Below are positions 25,034 through 33,121 of a DNA stretch of 64,000 bases, in pieces; the first letter of the stretch is position 1; each line of letters starts with the position of its first letter. The position numbers and the translations under genes are program-made. Source of the stretch: Terrimonas rubra (GTDB taxonomy: Bacteria > Bacteroidota > Bacteroidia > Chitinophagales > Chitinophagaceae); the NCBI RefSeq assembly GCF_042686025.1, contig NZ_JBHUOZ010000002.1, positions 259,586-323,585 of the forward strand. Direction: 5' to 3'. The notes beneath the pieces are model-generated. The model did no database searches. It had not been told where the DNA came from and was given only the letters and a program-made list of their open reading frames with translations.

Positions 25034-26410
25034 CTATACTATCTTTTTCAACAATCCCAGCTTCCCTTTCAAACTCGGGTATTTTGCTGCGGGATCAAAC
25101 CAGGTAGGACTTTTTAAAATGCCTTTTTTATGACTGAAAGTGTCAAAACTATGTTTACCATGATAAGCACCGATACCGCTGGTGCCTCTTCCGCCAAAGG
25201 GTAAATGATGGTTGGTGGCGTGCATACTGCTGGTATTGATACAGGCATTGCCCGATGGTACGGCCTGCAGCCATTGTTCCTGTTTTTTACTACTGCCCGA
25301 GTAAATATAAAATGCCAGCGGGTTGGGATGTTTCGCAATAATGTGTAAGGCTTCCGGCATACTGCTGTATTCCAGTACCGGTAATATGGGGCCAAAAATT
25401 TCGTCCTGCATAACCGGGGCATTATCGCCGGTATCTGTCATCACCGTTGGTGCAATATACAGGTCGTCCCGGTTGTATTGCCCGCCCGTTACAATGTTAC
25501 CGTTTTGTAAATAACCGGTTAAACGGTCAAACTGTTTGGTGTTAATGATACGGCCGTAGTCATAACTTTCAGCAGGATCGGCGCCAAAAAACTTTTCTAT
25601 TGTTCGTTGTAAAGCCTGTAGTAATTTTTCTTTAACCGATGTATGTACCAGTATATAATCGGGGGCGATACACATTTGCCCCGCGTTGGAAAATTTGGCC
25701 TGTACAATACGTTGTGCCGCTACTTTAATATTGGCATCCCGCTCTACCACACAGGGACTTTTACCACCCAGTTCCAGCACCACCGGCACCAGGTTCTCAG
25801 CTGCCATTTTATAAATTGTTTTTCCTACTGCCGGGCTGCCGGTATAAAAAACCAGGTCAAACGTAAAATGCTGCATCAGTGCCGGCACAATTTCATGGCC
25901 TTCTCCCTCGGCCACCATTATGTATTCCGGGTTGAAAACCGTTTCAATAATTTTTTTAATAACCGCCAGGGTGGCCGGTGCAAACTCGCTGGGTTTTATT
26001 ACCACACAGTTGCCGGCGCCAATAGCCCCGATAAGGGGTACCATAATTAATTGTAAGGGATAGTTCCAGGGACCAATGATGAGCACAGTGCCCATAGGCT
26101 CGGCTTTTATATAACTGGTGCCGGGAAAGTTAAGCAGGTTGGTATCCACATATTCTTTACGCATCCAATGCTCCAGGTTGGCCAGGGCATAATCCAGTTC
26201 ATTTAATACAAAACCCGTTTCGGTAACCCAGGTTTCTTCGGCATTTTTGCGCAGGTCGGTAAACAGGGCTGTTTGCAGCTCCTGTTCATGGGCTTTAATG
26301 CCTTTTTTAAGTTGTTGCAACTGCTGTTTTCTGAATGCGTAAGCCTGTGTTGCCCCCGATCTGAAATATTGCTGCATCCTTTGTAAGGATGGTATTAAAC
26401 TATTTTCCAT
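25034..26410 (-). CDS. aldehyde dehydrogenase family protein
   Basis: NAD(P)-dependent oxidation of an aldehyde to its acid. At 458 residues it is the length of the class 3 type rather than the about 490-residue tetrameric classes. The active site is complete: Asn116 (GPWNYPL), Glu213 (LELGGKSP) and nucleophile Cys247 (NAGQMCIAPDY), with FYTGSPAVGK for cofactor binding. A hydrophobic or basic tail (GKLGLLKKIV) is present, as in fatty-aldehyde enzymes that touch membranes. The substrate is not determined by the sequence. Its end abuts the long palindrome shared with the PKD gene. Confidence 0.92.
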   Translation of the reverse strand: MENSLIPSLQRMQQYFRSGATQAYAFRKQQLQQLKKGIKAHEQELQTALFTDLRKNAEETWVTETGFVLNELDYALANLEHWMRKEYVDTNLLNFPGTSYIKAEPMGTVLIIGPWNYPLQLIMVPLIGAIGAGNCVVIKPSEFAPATLAVIKKIIETVFNPEYIMVAEGEGHEIVPALMQHFTFDLVFYTGSPAVGKTIYKMAAENLVPVVLELGGKSPCVVERDANIKVAAQRIVQAKFSNAGQMCIAPDYILVHTSVKEKLLQALQRTIEKFFGADPAESYDYGRIINTKQFDRLTGYLQNGNIVTGGQYNRDDLYIAPTVMTDTGDNAPVMQDEIFGPILPVLEYSSMPEALHIIAKHPNPLAFYIYSGSSKKQEQWLQAVPSGNACINTSSMHATNHHLPFGGRGTSGIGAYHGKHSFDTFSHKKGILKSPTWFDPAAKYPSLKGKLGLLKKIV

Positions 26411-26517
26411 GCCTGCATTAATTAATAATTTACACCTGCCAATACTTTACCGGCTTGCGTATATCTAAATTAATAAAAATGCAGCGCATTGTTATGCTGT
26501 CCTTTGTTACAGCTCAA

Positions 26518-26946
26518 TTAAACCCCGGCCGCTTCCGTTTTAGGCCAGTTCCATGCCTGCCATATCACACATATCGTAATTATGCTCTCCACTATGGCCA
26601 GGAAAACGTAAAAAATACGCCACCCGGTCAAGGAAGAAGCGGCTATCAGTAACATTAACAGGGTAAAAAATATTCCTAATATTATATTTACTATCCTGCA
26701 AACTGCCGGTTTGAGTACCAGCGATAAAAACACCATCAGCGCGGGCACTGTTAACATAAAGGTGGCGGCAAATAACTTCAGGGGAGTGTCCAGCATATTT
26801 TCCCCTGTTATTAAGCCTTCCGTTTTGCCGGGAACATACAACTCAAAATAATCTCCATACAGGTAGCAGAACATCAGCGATGTCCACAAAGCGGACAGCT
26901 TAATTCTCACATTTACCTTCATATCTTCAAAATAAGTGTTAGCCAT
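26518..26946 (-). CDS. DUF6326-like four-helix membrane protein
   Basis: Starting at ATG 26946 (MANTYFEDMKVNVRIKLSALW) the protein has 142 residues; an in-frame Met nine codons upstream would lie further inside the previous gene. Four hydrophobic segments follow, and the region after the first (YGDYFELYVPGKTEGLI) resembles the DUF6326 family of small bacterial membrane proteins. Function is unknown. The start overlaps the end of the DUF4386 gene by eight bases, so the two are co-transcribed and likely translated together. Members of both families often appear as neighbours of each other or of regulators; no regulator is seen here. Confidence 0.75.
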   Translation of the reverse strand: MANTYFEDMKVNVRIKLSALWTSLMFCYLYGDYFELYVPGKTEGLITGENMLDTPLKLFAATFMLTVPALMVFLSLVLKPAVCRIVNIILGIFFTLLMLLIAASSLTGWRIFYVFLAIVESIITICVIWQAWNWPKTEAAGV

Positions 26947-27637
26947 TTTCAGTTTTTTTACTTTTTCTGCCAAAGATCAGCAACCATAAACAGGTACCTA
27001 TTTCGCCCAGTGTAGCCGGCAGGGTGATGAATTTTGAAACAGTATATTGATGAAAATTTACAAAGATGGTATTGGCAAATACACTCAGCAGGTAACCTAT
27101 GCAACCCAGCATTAATAAAATACCCAGTATTTTGGGTAATACGCCCGATTTATACACCAGGTAACCGAAAGGAAATAGCCAAAGACCCCAGAACACCTGG
27201 CACACCCGTAAACCGGAATTATAATTGTCCAGTAGTTGCATTACCTGGGCCTGTAACTCCTCCGTATTATAAACATCCAGGTAACCCGCACCTTCCACCA
27301 GGTTAAGTATGGCAAATTTGTGCTGCAGGTTAATAAAGGACATAGGCACACTCACAATGGCCAAAATCACCATCAGTTTGGCATACTGCTCATTTACTCC
27401 GTGCAATATTTTGTACAGTACCAGGGGAAGCAGCAAAAAAGCAATATAACAAAGCATACTGCTAGCAATGCTTAATCTGAACAGTTGCGGGGAGTTCGTT
27501 ATGTTCTGAAAGGTTTCGGCGGGGTCTTTCCAGTTTACCAAAACAGAGGGAACGTACATTAAACTGAAAATCCCGGTTAGCACCACCACGAGATATATCA
27601 GGCCCGCCAGCCGGTCAAATTTTTTTGAAGCAGTCAT
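26939..27637 (-). CDS. DUF4386-family membrane protein
   Basis: ATG 27637 (MTASKKFDRLAGLIYLVVVLTG) gives 232 residues; the frame reaches 12 codons further upstream but the shorter form matches the family's usual N-terminus. About six transmembrane helices are evident. The segments LAGLIYLVVVLTGIFSLMY, FWGLWLFPFGYLVYKSG and LPKILGILLMLGCIGYLL are typical of DUF4386. No function is established. It forms an overlapping pair with the DUF6326-like gene and is divergent from coaX, with 151 bases between the chosen starts. Confidence 0.83.
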   Translation of the reverse strand: MTASKKFDRLAGLIYLVVVLTGIFSLMYVPSVLVNWKDPAETFQNITNSPQLFRLSIASSMLCYIAFLLLPLVLYKILHGVNEQYAKLMVILAIVSVPMSFINLQHKFAILNLVEGAGYLDVYNTEELQAQVMQLLDNYNSGLRVCQVFWGLWLFPFGYLVYKSGVLPKILGILLMLGCIGYLLSVFANTIFVNFHQYTVSKFITLPATLGEIGTCLWLLIFGRKSKKTENG

Positions 27638-27788
27638 TTTTTCTTGGTTTTGGGCTAAGACGGCGATGATCAAAATTTGTTACAGGCTTTTACACTTTCT
27701 TTTACCCGTTATTGGGCAGCGGCCGGCAGGATGCCCTTATTTTATGGGCCGGTATGTTACATTGCCGCATTTCCCTATCTTGCAGCCC

Positions 27789-28517
27789 ATGTCCACAACA
27801 CTCTGCTTTGATTTTGGCAATACGCGGAAAAAAGTAGCCGTATTTACCGATACGGTTATTACGAAGATATTGGTTCTTCCCAACGACGATTTGGCCACTA
27901 TTCAGCAGTTAACGGAGGATTTTAAGCCCCAAAAAACCATTTTATCCTCGGTTATCAACCATAACCCGGAGATAGAGACCTGGTTAAGAGGCTGTTCCAA
28001 ATTTCACAAACTGGGTCACACCACCAAGGTTTCCTTTACCACACCGGTGGGCAAGCCGGAAACCATCGGGGCCGACAGGCTGGCCATTGCCGCCGCCGCA
28101 GTACATTTTCACCCGGGCAAACATAACCTGGTCATTGCCCTGGGCACCTGTGTTACCTATAATTTTATCAATAAATACAATGAATTTGTAGGAGGGGCCA
28201 TTTCCCCGGGCCTGGAAATGCGGTTAAAATCGCTGCAGCACTATACCGCTTTCCTGCCGGTGGTAAAACCTACCGCCAACGTCCCATTAATAGGTTACGA
28301 TACAGATACCAACATTCTTTCAGGCGTCGTGTTGGGCATTTGCTACGAAATTGATGGATTTATAGACGAATATGCCGCTAAATTCGACAACTTTAACGTG
28401 GTATTAACCGGAGGTGACATGGTACATTTGGGTACACACCTTAAAAACAAGATATTTGCAGACCCTGATTTAATATTTAAAGGTCTTTATGCTATTAGCG
28501 AAGTCAACAACCCCTGA
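27789..28517 (+). CDS. coaX: type III pantothenate kinase (CoaX), with altered active-site motif
   Basis: Would phosphorylate pantothenate in the first step of coenzyme A synthesis. ATG 27789 (MSTTLCFDFGNTRKKVAVF) gives 242 residues; earlier in-frame starts add a tail that does not fit the family. DFGNT (8-12), TIGADRLA (93-99) and GGAISPGLEMR (135-145) are clear ASKHA/CoaX landmarks. The motif that normally reads D-x-G-T-[AC]-x-T-x-D is here A117-L-G-T-C-V-T-Y-N125, so both usual Asp residues are absent. Activity is therefore uncertain. The 3' end overlaps the next gene by 29 bases. Confidence 0.85.
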   Translation: MSTTLCFDFGNTRKKVAVFTDTVITKILVLPNDDLATIQQLTEDFKPQKTILSSVINHNPEIETWLRGCSKFHKLGHTTKVSFTTPVGKPETIGADRLAIAAAAVHFHPGKHNLVIALGTCVTYNFINKYNEFVGGAISPGLEMRLKSLQHYTAFLPVVKPTANVPLIGYDTDTNILSGVVLGICYEIDGFIDEYAAKFDNFNVVLTGGDMVHLGTHLKNKIFADPDLIFKGLYAISEVNNP

Positions 28518-29922
28518 TAAACTTACCGTAAAAGGGGTTTGCCGTATAGCGGCAACCATACTACTTACTGCTGTAATTACTCCTGTATTTGCACAAGATA
28601 ACTCGCCCTATTCCAGGTATGGCTTAGGCGATATTACTCCCCCAACCAATGTTATCAGCCGTAGCATGGGTGGCGTATCGGCCGGTTATAATGACCATTT
28701 GTCTGTTAACTATAACAACCCGGCATCATACGCCTGGTTCCAGAGTTATATAGAGGCAAAAAGTAAAAAAATGTCAACAGGCCGCGTAGTGCTGGATGTT
28801 GGGATGAATATTGACAACCGCACCCTGCGTGAGCCGGGTAATAATACGGTAAACAGTAAATTCGGGGCCACTAATGCTACTTTTTCCCATATTTATATAG
28901 GTATGCCTATCAGCCGTAATATGGGTTTAACCTTTGGTATGCGCCCGCTTACCCGTATCAGTTATAATATGGTAAAAGAAGGGCCGCTGGTAGATCCCAT
29001 TACCAATAAAACGATAGACAGGGTACAGATCCTTAACCAGGGCAACGGCGGTAGTTACCTGCCCTCCATTGGTACCGGTTACAAGATCCGCCTTGATTCT
29101 TCACAATTCCTAAGCATCGGGGTGAACGTCGGGTATGTTTTTGGTAAAAAAGATTACAGCACCCGCGTAGCGCCTTTCAGCGATACGGTGGTATACACCC
29201 CCGGTAACTGGCAGCGTTTAACCACTTTTGGTGGTTTTAACTTCAATGGCGGCCTGCAGTACACATTCCCGATGGGTAAAAAAATAAAAGCAACCCTGGG
29301 GGCTTTCGGTACTTTACAGCAAACCTTAAATGCCCGTCAAAGCACCGTTCGCGAAACATATTACTACAGTGCCGATGCCGGTAATGTCCGTATCGACAGC
29401 GTATACGAAGAAAAAGACGTAAAGGGCAAGATCAAATACCCCTCCAGTTATACAGCCGGTATATTTTTACAAAAAGCCATCAACTACGATCCTAAAAACC
29501 CGGAAGGCGGCTGGAGCTTAGGTGTTGATTTCACCCGCAGCAACTGGGCCGATTACCGTTATTACGACCAGACCGATATGGTAAAGAACAACTGGGAAAT
29601 ACGCATTGGCGGTGAATTACGCCCTATTCCAAGGGCAAAAAGCTATTTCAGTAATGTGGCTTACCGTGCCGGCTTTTTTACCGGCCCTGATTATATAAAT
29701 GTAGGTGGTAAAAACCTTCCCCAATATGGCATTTCGGCCGGTATAGGTATGCCTTTATTAGGCCAGACCCAACAGGCCAGGAACCAGTTACTGATGCTGA
29801 ACCTTGGTTTTGAGTACATCAAACGCGGTAACAACAGCAATGTATTAAAAGAAGACATGTTCCGTATATCACTGGGATTATCGTTAAGCGATTTCTGGTT
29901 TGGTAAACGTAAATACGATTAA
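28489..29922 (+). CDS. outer-membrane beta-barrel-like protein, function unknown
   Basis: A 477-residue exported protein. The signal peptide ends near TPVFAQ (residue 36). The mature protein begins NSPYSRYGLGDITPP and continues as alternating beta strands with many Tyr, Gly and Asn, resembling the transporter-like barrel proteins (OmpP1/FadL-like fold) that recur beside coaX and lptC in this phylum. It ends in repeated amphipathic strands (LGLSLSDFWF). It overlaps coaX and is followed by lptC after a hairpin, so a link to the cell envelope is likely. No catalytic motif is seen. Confidence 0.75.
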   Translation: MLLAKSTTPDKLTVKGVCRIAATILLTAVITPVFAQDNSPYSRYGLGDITPPTNVISRSMGGVSAGYNDHLSVNYNNPASYAWFQSYIEAKSKKMSTGRVVLDVGMNIDNRTLREPGNNTVNSKFGATNATFSHIYIGMPISRNMGLTFGMRPLTRISYNMVKEGPLVDPITNKTIDRVQILNQGNGGSYLPSIGTGYKIRLDSSQFLSIGVNVGYVFGKKDYSTRVAPFSDTVVYTPGNWQRLTTFGGFNFNGGLQYTFPMGKKIKATLGAFGTLQQTLNARQSTVRETYYYSADAGNVRIDSVYEEKDVKGKIKYPSSYTAGIFLQKAINYDPKNPEGGWSLGVDFTRSNWADYRYYDQTDMVKNNWEIRIGGELRPIPRAKSYFSNVAYRAGFFTGPDYINVGGKNLPQYGISAGIGMPLLGQTQQARNQLLMLNLGFEYIKRGNNSNVLKEDMFRISLGLSLSDFWFGKRKYD

Positions 29923-29939
29923 TACTTTATAGGGCGTGC

Positions 29940-30000
29940 CCCTGTAAAAAAATATGGGGCGTCTTTACCATATGGTGGAGACGCTTATTTTTTTACAGGG
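29940..30000 (+). terminator. two-tier hairpin terminator
   Basis: The inner stem 29959-29969 with 29974-29984 has 11 pairs (two are G-U) and loop ATAT, followed by a T-rich run. An outer 13-bp perfect stem pairs 29940-29952 with 29988-30000 (CCCTGT plus seven A with its complement). It follows the outer-membrane protein gene by 17 bases. Confidence 0.78.
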
Positions 30001-30098
30001 TCGGGCTGTCCGCTGTATCTTTTGCCCTCTGCTGCTTTGGCTGCCCTGCGCAAAAGGATGCCGCTTCCATCCCTCACGCTTTGGCAGTGTAAGCAGAA
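30001..30098. repeat. dispersed intergenic repeat element (candidate)
   Basis: The sequence has the shape CGGGCTGTCCGCTGTATC, then CTTTTGC (30019-30025) and its complement GCAAAAG (30050-30056), then GGATGCCGCTTCCATCCCTC. From memory, elements with these end words are scattered between genes in many Bacteroidota. Only one copy is clear in this window, so the assignment rests on recall plus the internal inverted repeat. Confidence 0.45.
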
Positions 30099-30146
30099 AT
30101 AGGATTAACTTGCGTGCTGTTTAATAGTAACCAGGCATAGTAAATA

Positions 30147-30797
30147 ATGAAAGCAATAACCAATCAATACAAACAAAAACATCCGCTGTTTGCCCTTTTA
30201 CTGGTAATAGGCTGTAGCATTGTATTGTTTGCCTGCGAAAACGACCAGAAGGAAATTGATAAATGGACCAAGGACATTAAACTACCCGAAGTAGCTAAAT
30301 TCATTGACGGCACTTTAAGCCAGAACGGCATTGTAAAAGCCAAGCTGAAAGCCCCGTCCATGATCCGTATGGAAGGCAGTTCCAACGATTCCATCTACAC
30401 CGAATTTCCCAAAACATTACATGTTGATTTTTATAACGATAGCATCAAACGCGAAAGCTGGCTCGATGCCAAATATGGTAAATACTATAATAACCTCAAC
30501 AAAATTTACCTGCGCGACAGCGTGGTCATCATCAACGTTCGTGGCGATACACTCTGGTGCCATGATATGTGGTGGGACCAGAATACCAAATTGTTTTATA
30601 CCGATACTATCGCCACCTACAAATCTTTTGGTAAAAACATTACCGGTAAGCTTGGTATGGAAGCTACCCAGGATTTAAAAAGAGTAACCTTTAAGGTTCC
30701 TGTGGGTTCTATTGATACGGAGGCCGGGAATAAAAAAGATACTAGTGCGTCGGCACCCCCTGCAACACAGCCGGTAATAACCCCGGTTCTACAATAA
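30147..30797 (+). CDS. lptC: LPS export protein LptC-like lipoprotein
   Basis: LptC links the inner-membrane LptBFG transporter to the periplasmic bridge that carries lipopolysaccharide to the outer membrane. This 216-residue protein has a signal with a lipobox-like IVLFAC (Cys30), so it is anchored by lipid rather than by a helix, as is common in this phylum. The conserved part (NGIVKAKLKAPSMIR, TEFPKTLHVDFYND, SWLDAKYGKYYNN, VRGDTLWCHDMWWDQN) follows the LptC beta-jellyroll pattern. A Thr/Pro-rich tail ends the protein. It lies in the coaX, barrel protein, lptC order seen in relatives. Confidence 0.87.
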   Translation: MKAITNQYKQKHPLFALLLVIGCSIVLFACENDQKEIDKWTKDIKLPEVAKFIDGTLSQNGIVKAKLKAPSMIRMEGSSNDSIYTEFPKTLHVDFYNDSIKRESWLDAKYGKYYNNLNKIYLRDSVVIINVRGDTLWCHDMWWDQNTKLFYTDTIATYKSFGKNITGKLGMEATQDLKRVTFKVPVGSIDTEAGNKKDTSASAPPATQPVITPVLQ

Positions 30798-30840
30798 TTT
30801 ATGAAGCTGTCGACACTTGGTTAACAGCTTCATAAATTTT
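30798..30840. terminator. bidirectional terminator
   Basis: A 13-bp perfect stem (30798-30810 with 30824-30836) starts immediately after the lptC stop codon, has a 13-base loop and is followed by a T run. It separates lptC from the convergent DUF3857 gene. Confidence 0.75.
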
Positions 30841-30847
30841 ATCTGCG

Positions 30848-33115
30848 TTAATTAGCCTTTTTGAACAATAGTTTTGCGTTCGTCCATTCGTCTGCAGCAT
30901 CTAAAAAAGACAACATTTTTGTAAAATTGGCGGCTGGCTCAAAGTTATGGGTGTAATGTTTTTTCACTTTTATGGTAATTATATTGTTGGCAGTGGTTGC
31001 TTCAACAATAAATAAACCTGTTTCATTGCTTACATTTTTATTAAGTTCCTGTACACCTTCAACGGTATAACCGATGGGTATTTCCAATTCAATAACATAT
31101 TCAATACCACGGGCAAACGGCATGTACACATCTATTGTGCGGTTACGGTTATTATCCTTAATAGAAAGCGGTTGTCCCTGTATTTTGCCAACTTCTACAA
31201 TAATATTATTCCCCGCTTTCTTTACCAGGCCATCCAGGTTAAAAGAAGAGCTGTATACAAAATCGGGTTCGGTATGCCGGATACCGAGGCTGGTTACTTT
31301 ATGGTCTTTCAGGTCGGTTACGTCCTGCTCAAACCATTCCTTTGCTTCATTTACAAATGCTGTTTTCTGGTTTTTCCGGGCTTCGGCAAAAGCATTTTTT
31401 ACCTCTTCAACATATTTTTTACTTTTCTTGCCATCTTCCAGGGCTTCCAGTAATGACTCTTTATCGCCAAAACTTTTCCTTTCACTTTCATAAATATCTT
31501 CGTACAATGCCAGGCTTTGCTGTGCGTCCAGTTTATAATGCCCTTTGAGGATTGTATTTCGTTTTACTCTTAAAGTGCTTATATCATCATTAATACTCAA
31601 CCGCAGGTTTTCCTGTCTTAAATTGTCCTTTGCCATAGATGCCGGTATTCGCGGACCTGTTGCCACATTTGACATACCTGCAATTTTTTTCATACTGCCT
31701 ACAGCAACGGGGTGACTGAAAGTTATGCTTTTGGTATTTTGTACCCCTTCCACAAAGTCTGGTATTTTAAATGGAAAGTCAAAAATAGTGTTAATTGAAA
31801 AATACTTTTTTGAGCCGGGCAGGTAAGCCAAACTTTGTAAATCTGAACGGCTCATAGCATCCTTAAGCCTGTAACCGCGATTGTGTTCGCTGAGTAGTAT
31901 AGCGGGCTCCATTCCGGCTACTTTCATAATGGCAAATAAAGGAAATGCAGCACCATTATATTCTCTTGAACCAATATTCAGGGTTTCCGATAGCCTGTTT
32001 ATATCAAAGCCCATTAACGCACCCCTGAATGTATAAAACAACAAAGCTGCCTTTTCATCATCGGTGAGGTCTTTATATTTAAGCCCCATCTGTTTCGCCT
32101 TTTTTTGAGCTGTCTTTTCAATCTCACCATATTGCTTTCTCCCGGCTAATAACCAATAATTATAATAGTAGCTTTCCGAGTAGTCCTGGGCAATATCATC
32201 AAGGATCTCATTCTCGTTTTCCAGTTTCAAAATTTCGCCTGGTCTCCTGGTACCATTATACTTTGCGCCTAAACCCGAGTAGCCCAATGAAATACTCATT
32301 CTGATAAAAGGCAGTTGTCGCGCCGGCGCTATCCATAATGCCGTTTCATAAGCCGGTATATTATCTTTCTGCACATCAATAATGATTTCTTTATCATTAT
32401 TCTTTCCTATTTTCAAATCAGGCGCATTATTATAACTGCGATAAAGTATAGCCATTTTTTTGCCTAACTCCCCGTGAAATGACAAGTTCAGTATCGGCGC
32501 ATCATCAAACAATAAAATACGGTACTCTTTTGCACCCTGCTCATTCACTAATTGCTGGTCAGAGGCAATATAATAATCAATAATATCTCCTGGTTCCAGA
32601 TTGGGAACGGCAATTTTTGCTTTTTTATTTTTGGGGTCATCCCTGGTAAGCACCACATCGTCAGCATTAATCTCCGTTACCTTTCCGTTTGGCTTTATAA
32701 TCCTTATACCCACATAAGTTGATAATTTTTCAGATGTATAAAATCCACTGGTACGGGCAAATTTTGTAAATGCCAGTTCGGAATAATACTCTACAGCCGC
32801 TTTATCATTGAGCTTAATAACTTCCCTCACTATTTCTAAAATATTTAATTCACGTTTGCTGCCAATACCGCCAAAATAAAAAGCAATGCCGGATTTGCTT
32901 TCGCTGGTTAGCTCTGTATGACGTGCGATTACTACTTTAGAGGCATTGGCATATTCTTTTGGAATATCGCGTACGTGAAACTGCGGCTTGTCCCAGGCAA
33001 ATACCTGTTGTTTAATCTCAGCAGATGCTTTTCTATAAGCCTGTTCGTTTTTATCCTGTGCAAGGCCCTTTATACTCATCGCAGTGAGTACTAATGCAAG
33101 AAAATAATACTTCAT
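30848..33115 (-). CDS. DUF3857 protein with degenerate transglutaminase-like region
   Basis: A 755-residue exported protein (signal peptide MKYYFLALVLTAMSIKGLAQ). The N-terminal half is a DUF3857 beta domain (VVIARHTELTSESKSG, GIRIIKPNGKVTEINADDVV, PNLEPGDIIDYYI). The following transglutaminase-like stretch reads SREYNGAAFPLFAIMKVAG where the active neighbour reads KYGDCKGMANLLTTML, so the nucleophilic Cys is missing. A C-terminal DUF2569-like or beta-rich region completes it. The start lies six bases after the stop of the paralogous 638-residue gene, forming a two-gene operon. A structural or binding role is more likely than catalysis. Confidence 0.8.
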   Translation of the reverse strand: MKYYFLALVLTAMSIKGLAQDKNEQAYRKASAEIKQQVFAWDKPQFHVRDIPKEYANASKVVIARHTELTSESKSGIAFYFGGIGSKRELNILEIVREVIKLNDKAAVEYYSELAFTKFARTSGFYTSEKLSTYVGIRIIKPNGKVTEINADDVVLTRDDPKNKKAKIAVPNLEPGDIIDYYIASDQQLVNEQGAKEYRILLFDDAPILNLSFHGELGKKMAILYRSYNNAPDLKIGKNNDKEIIIDVQKDNIPAYETALWIAPARQLPFIRMSISLGYSGLGAKYNGTRRPGEILKLENENEILDDIAQDYSESYYYNYWLLAGRKQYGEIEKTAQKKAKQMGLKYKDLTDDEKAALLFYTFRGALMGFDINRLSETLNIGSREYNGAAFPLFAIMKVAGMEPAILLSEHNRGYRLKDAMSRSDLQSLAYLPGSKKYFSINTIFDFPFKIPDFVEGVQNTKSITFSHPVAVGSMKKIAGMSNVATGPRIPASMAKDNLRQENLRLSINDDISTLRVKRNTILKGHYKLDAQQSLALYEDIYESERKSFGDKESLLEALEDGKKSKKYVEEVKNAFAEARKNQKTAFVNEAKEWFEQDVTDLKDHKVTSLGIRHTEPDFVYSSSFNLDGLVKKAGNNIIVEVGKIQGQPLSIKDNNRNRTIDVYMPFARGIEYVIELEIPIGYTVEGVQELNKNVSNETGLFIVEATTANNIITIKVKKHYTHNFEPAANFTKMLSFLDAADEWTNAKLLFKKAN

Positions 33116-33121
33116 GGTGGT

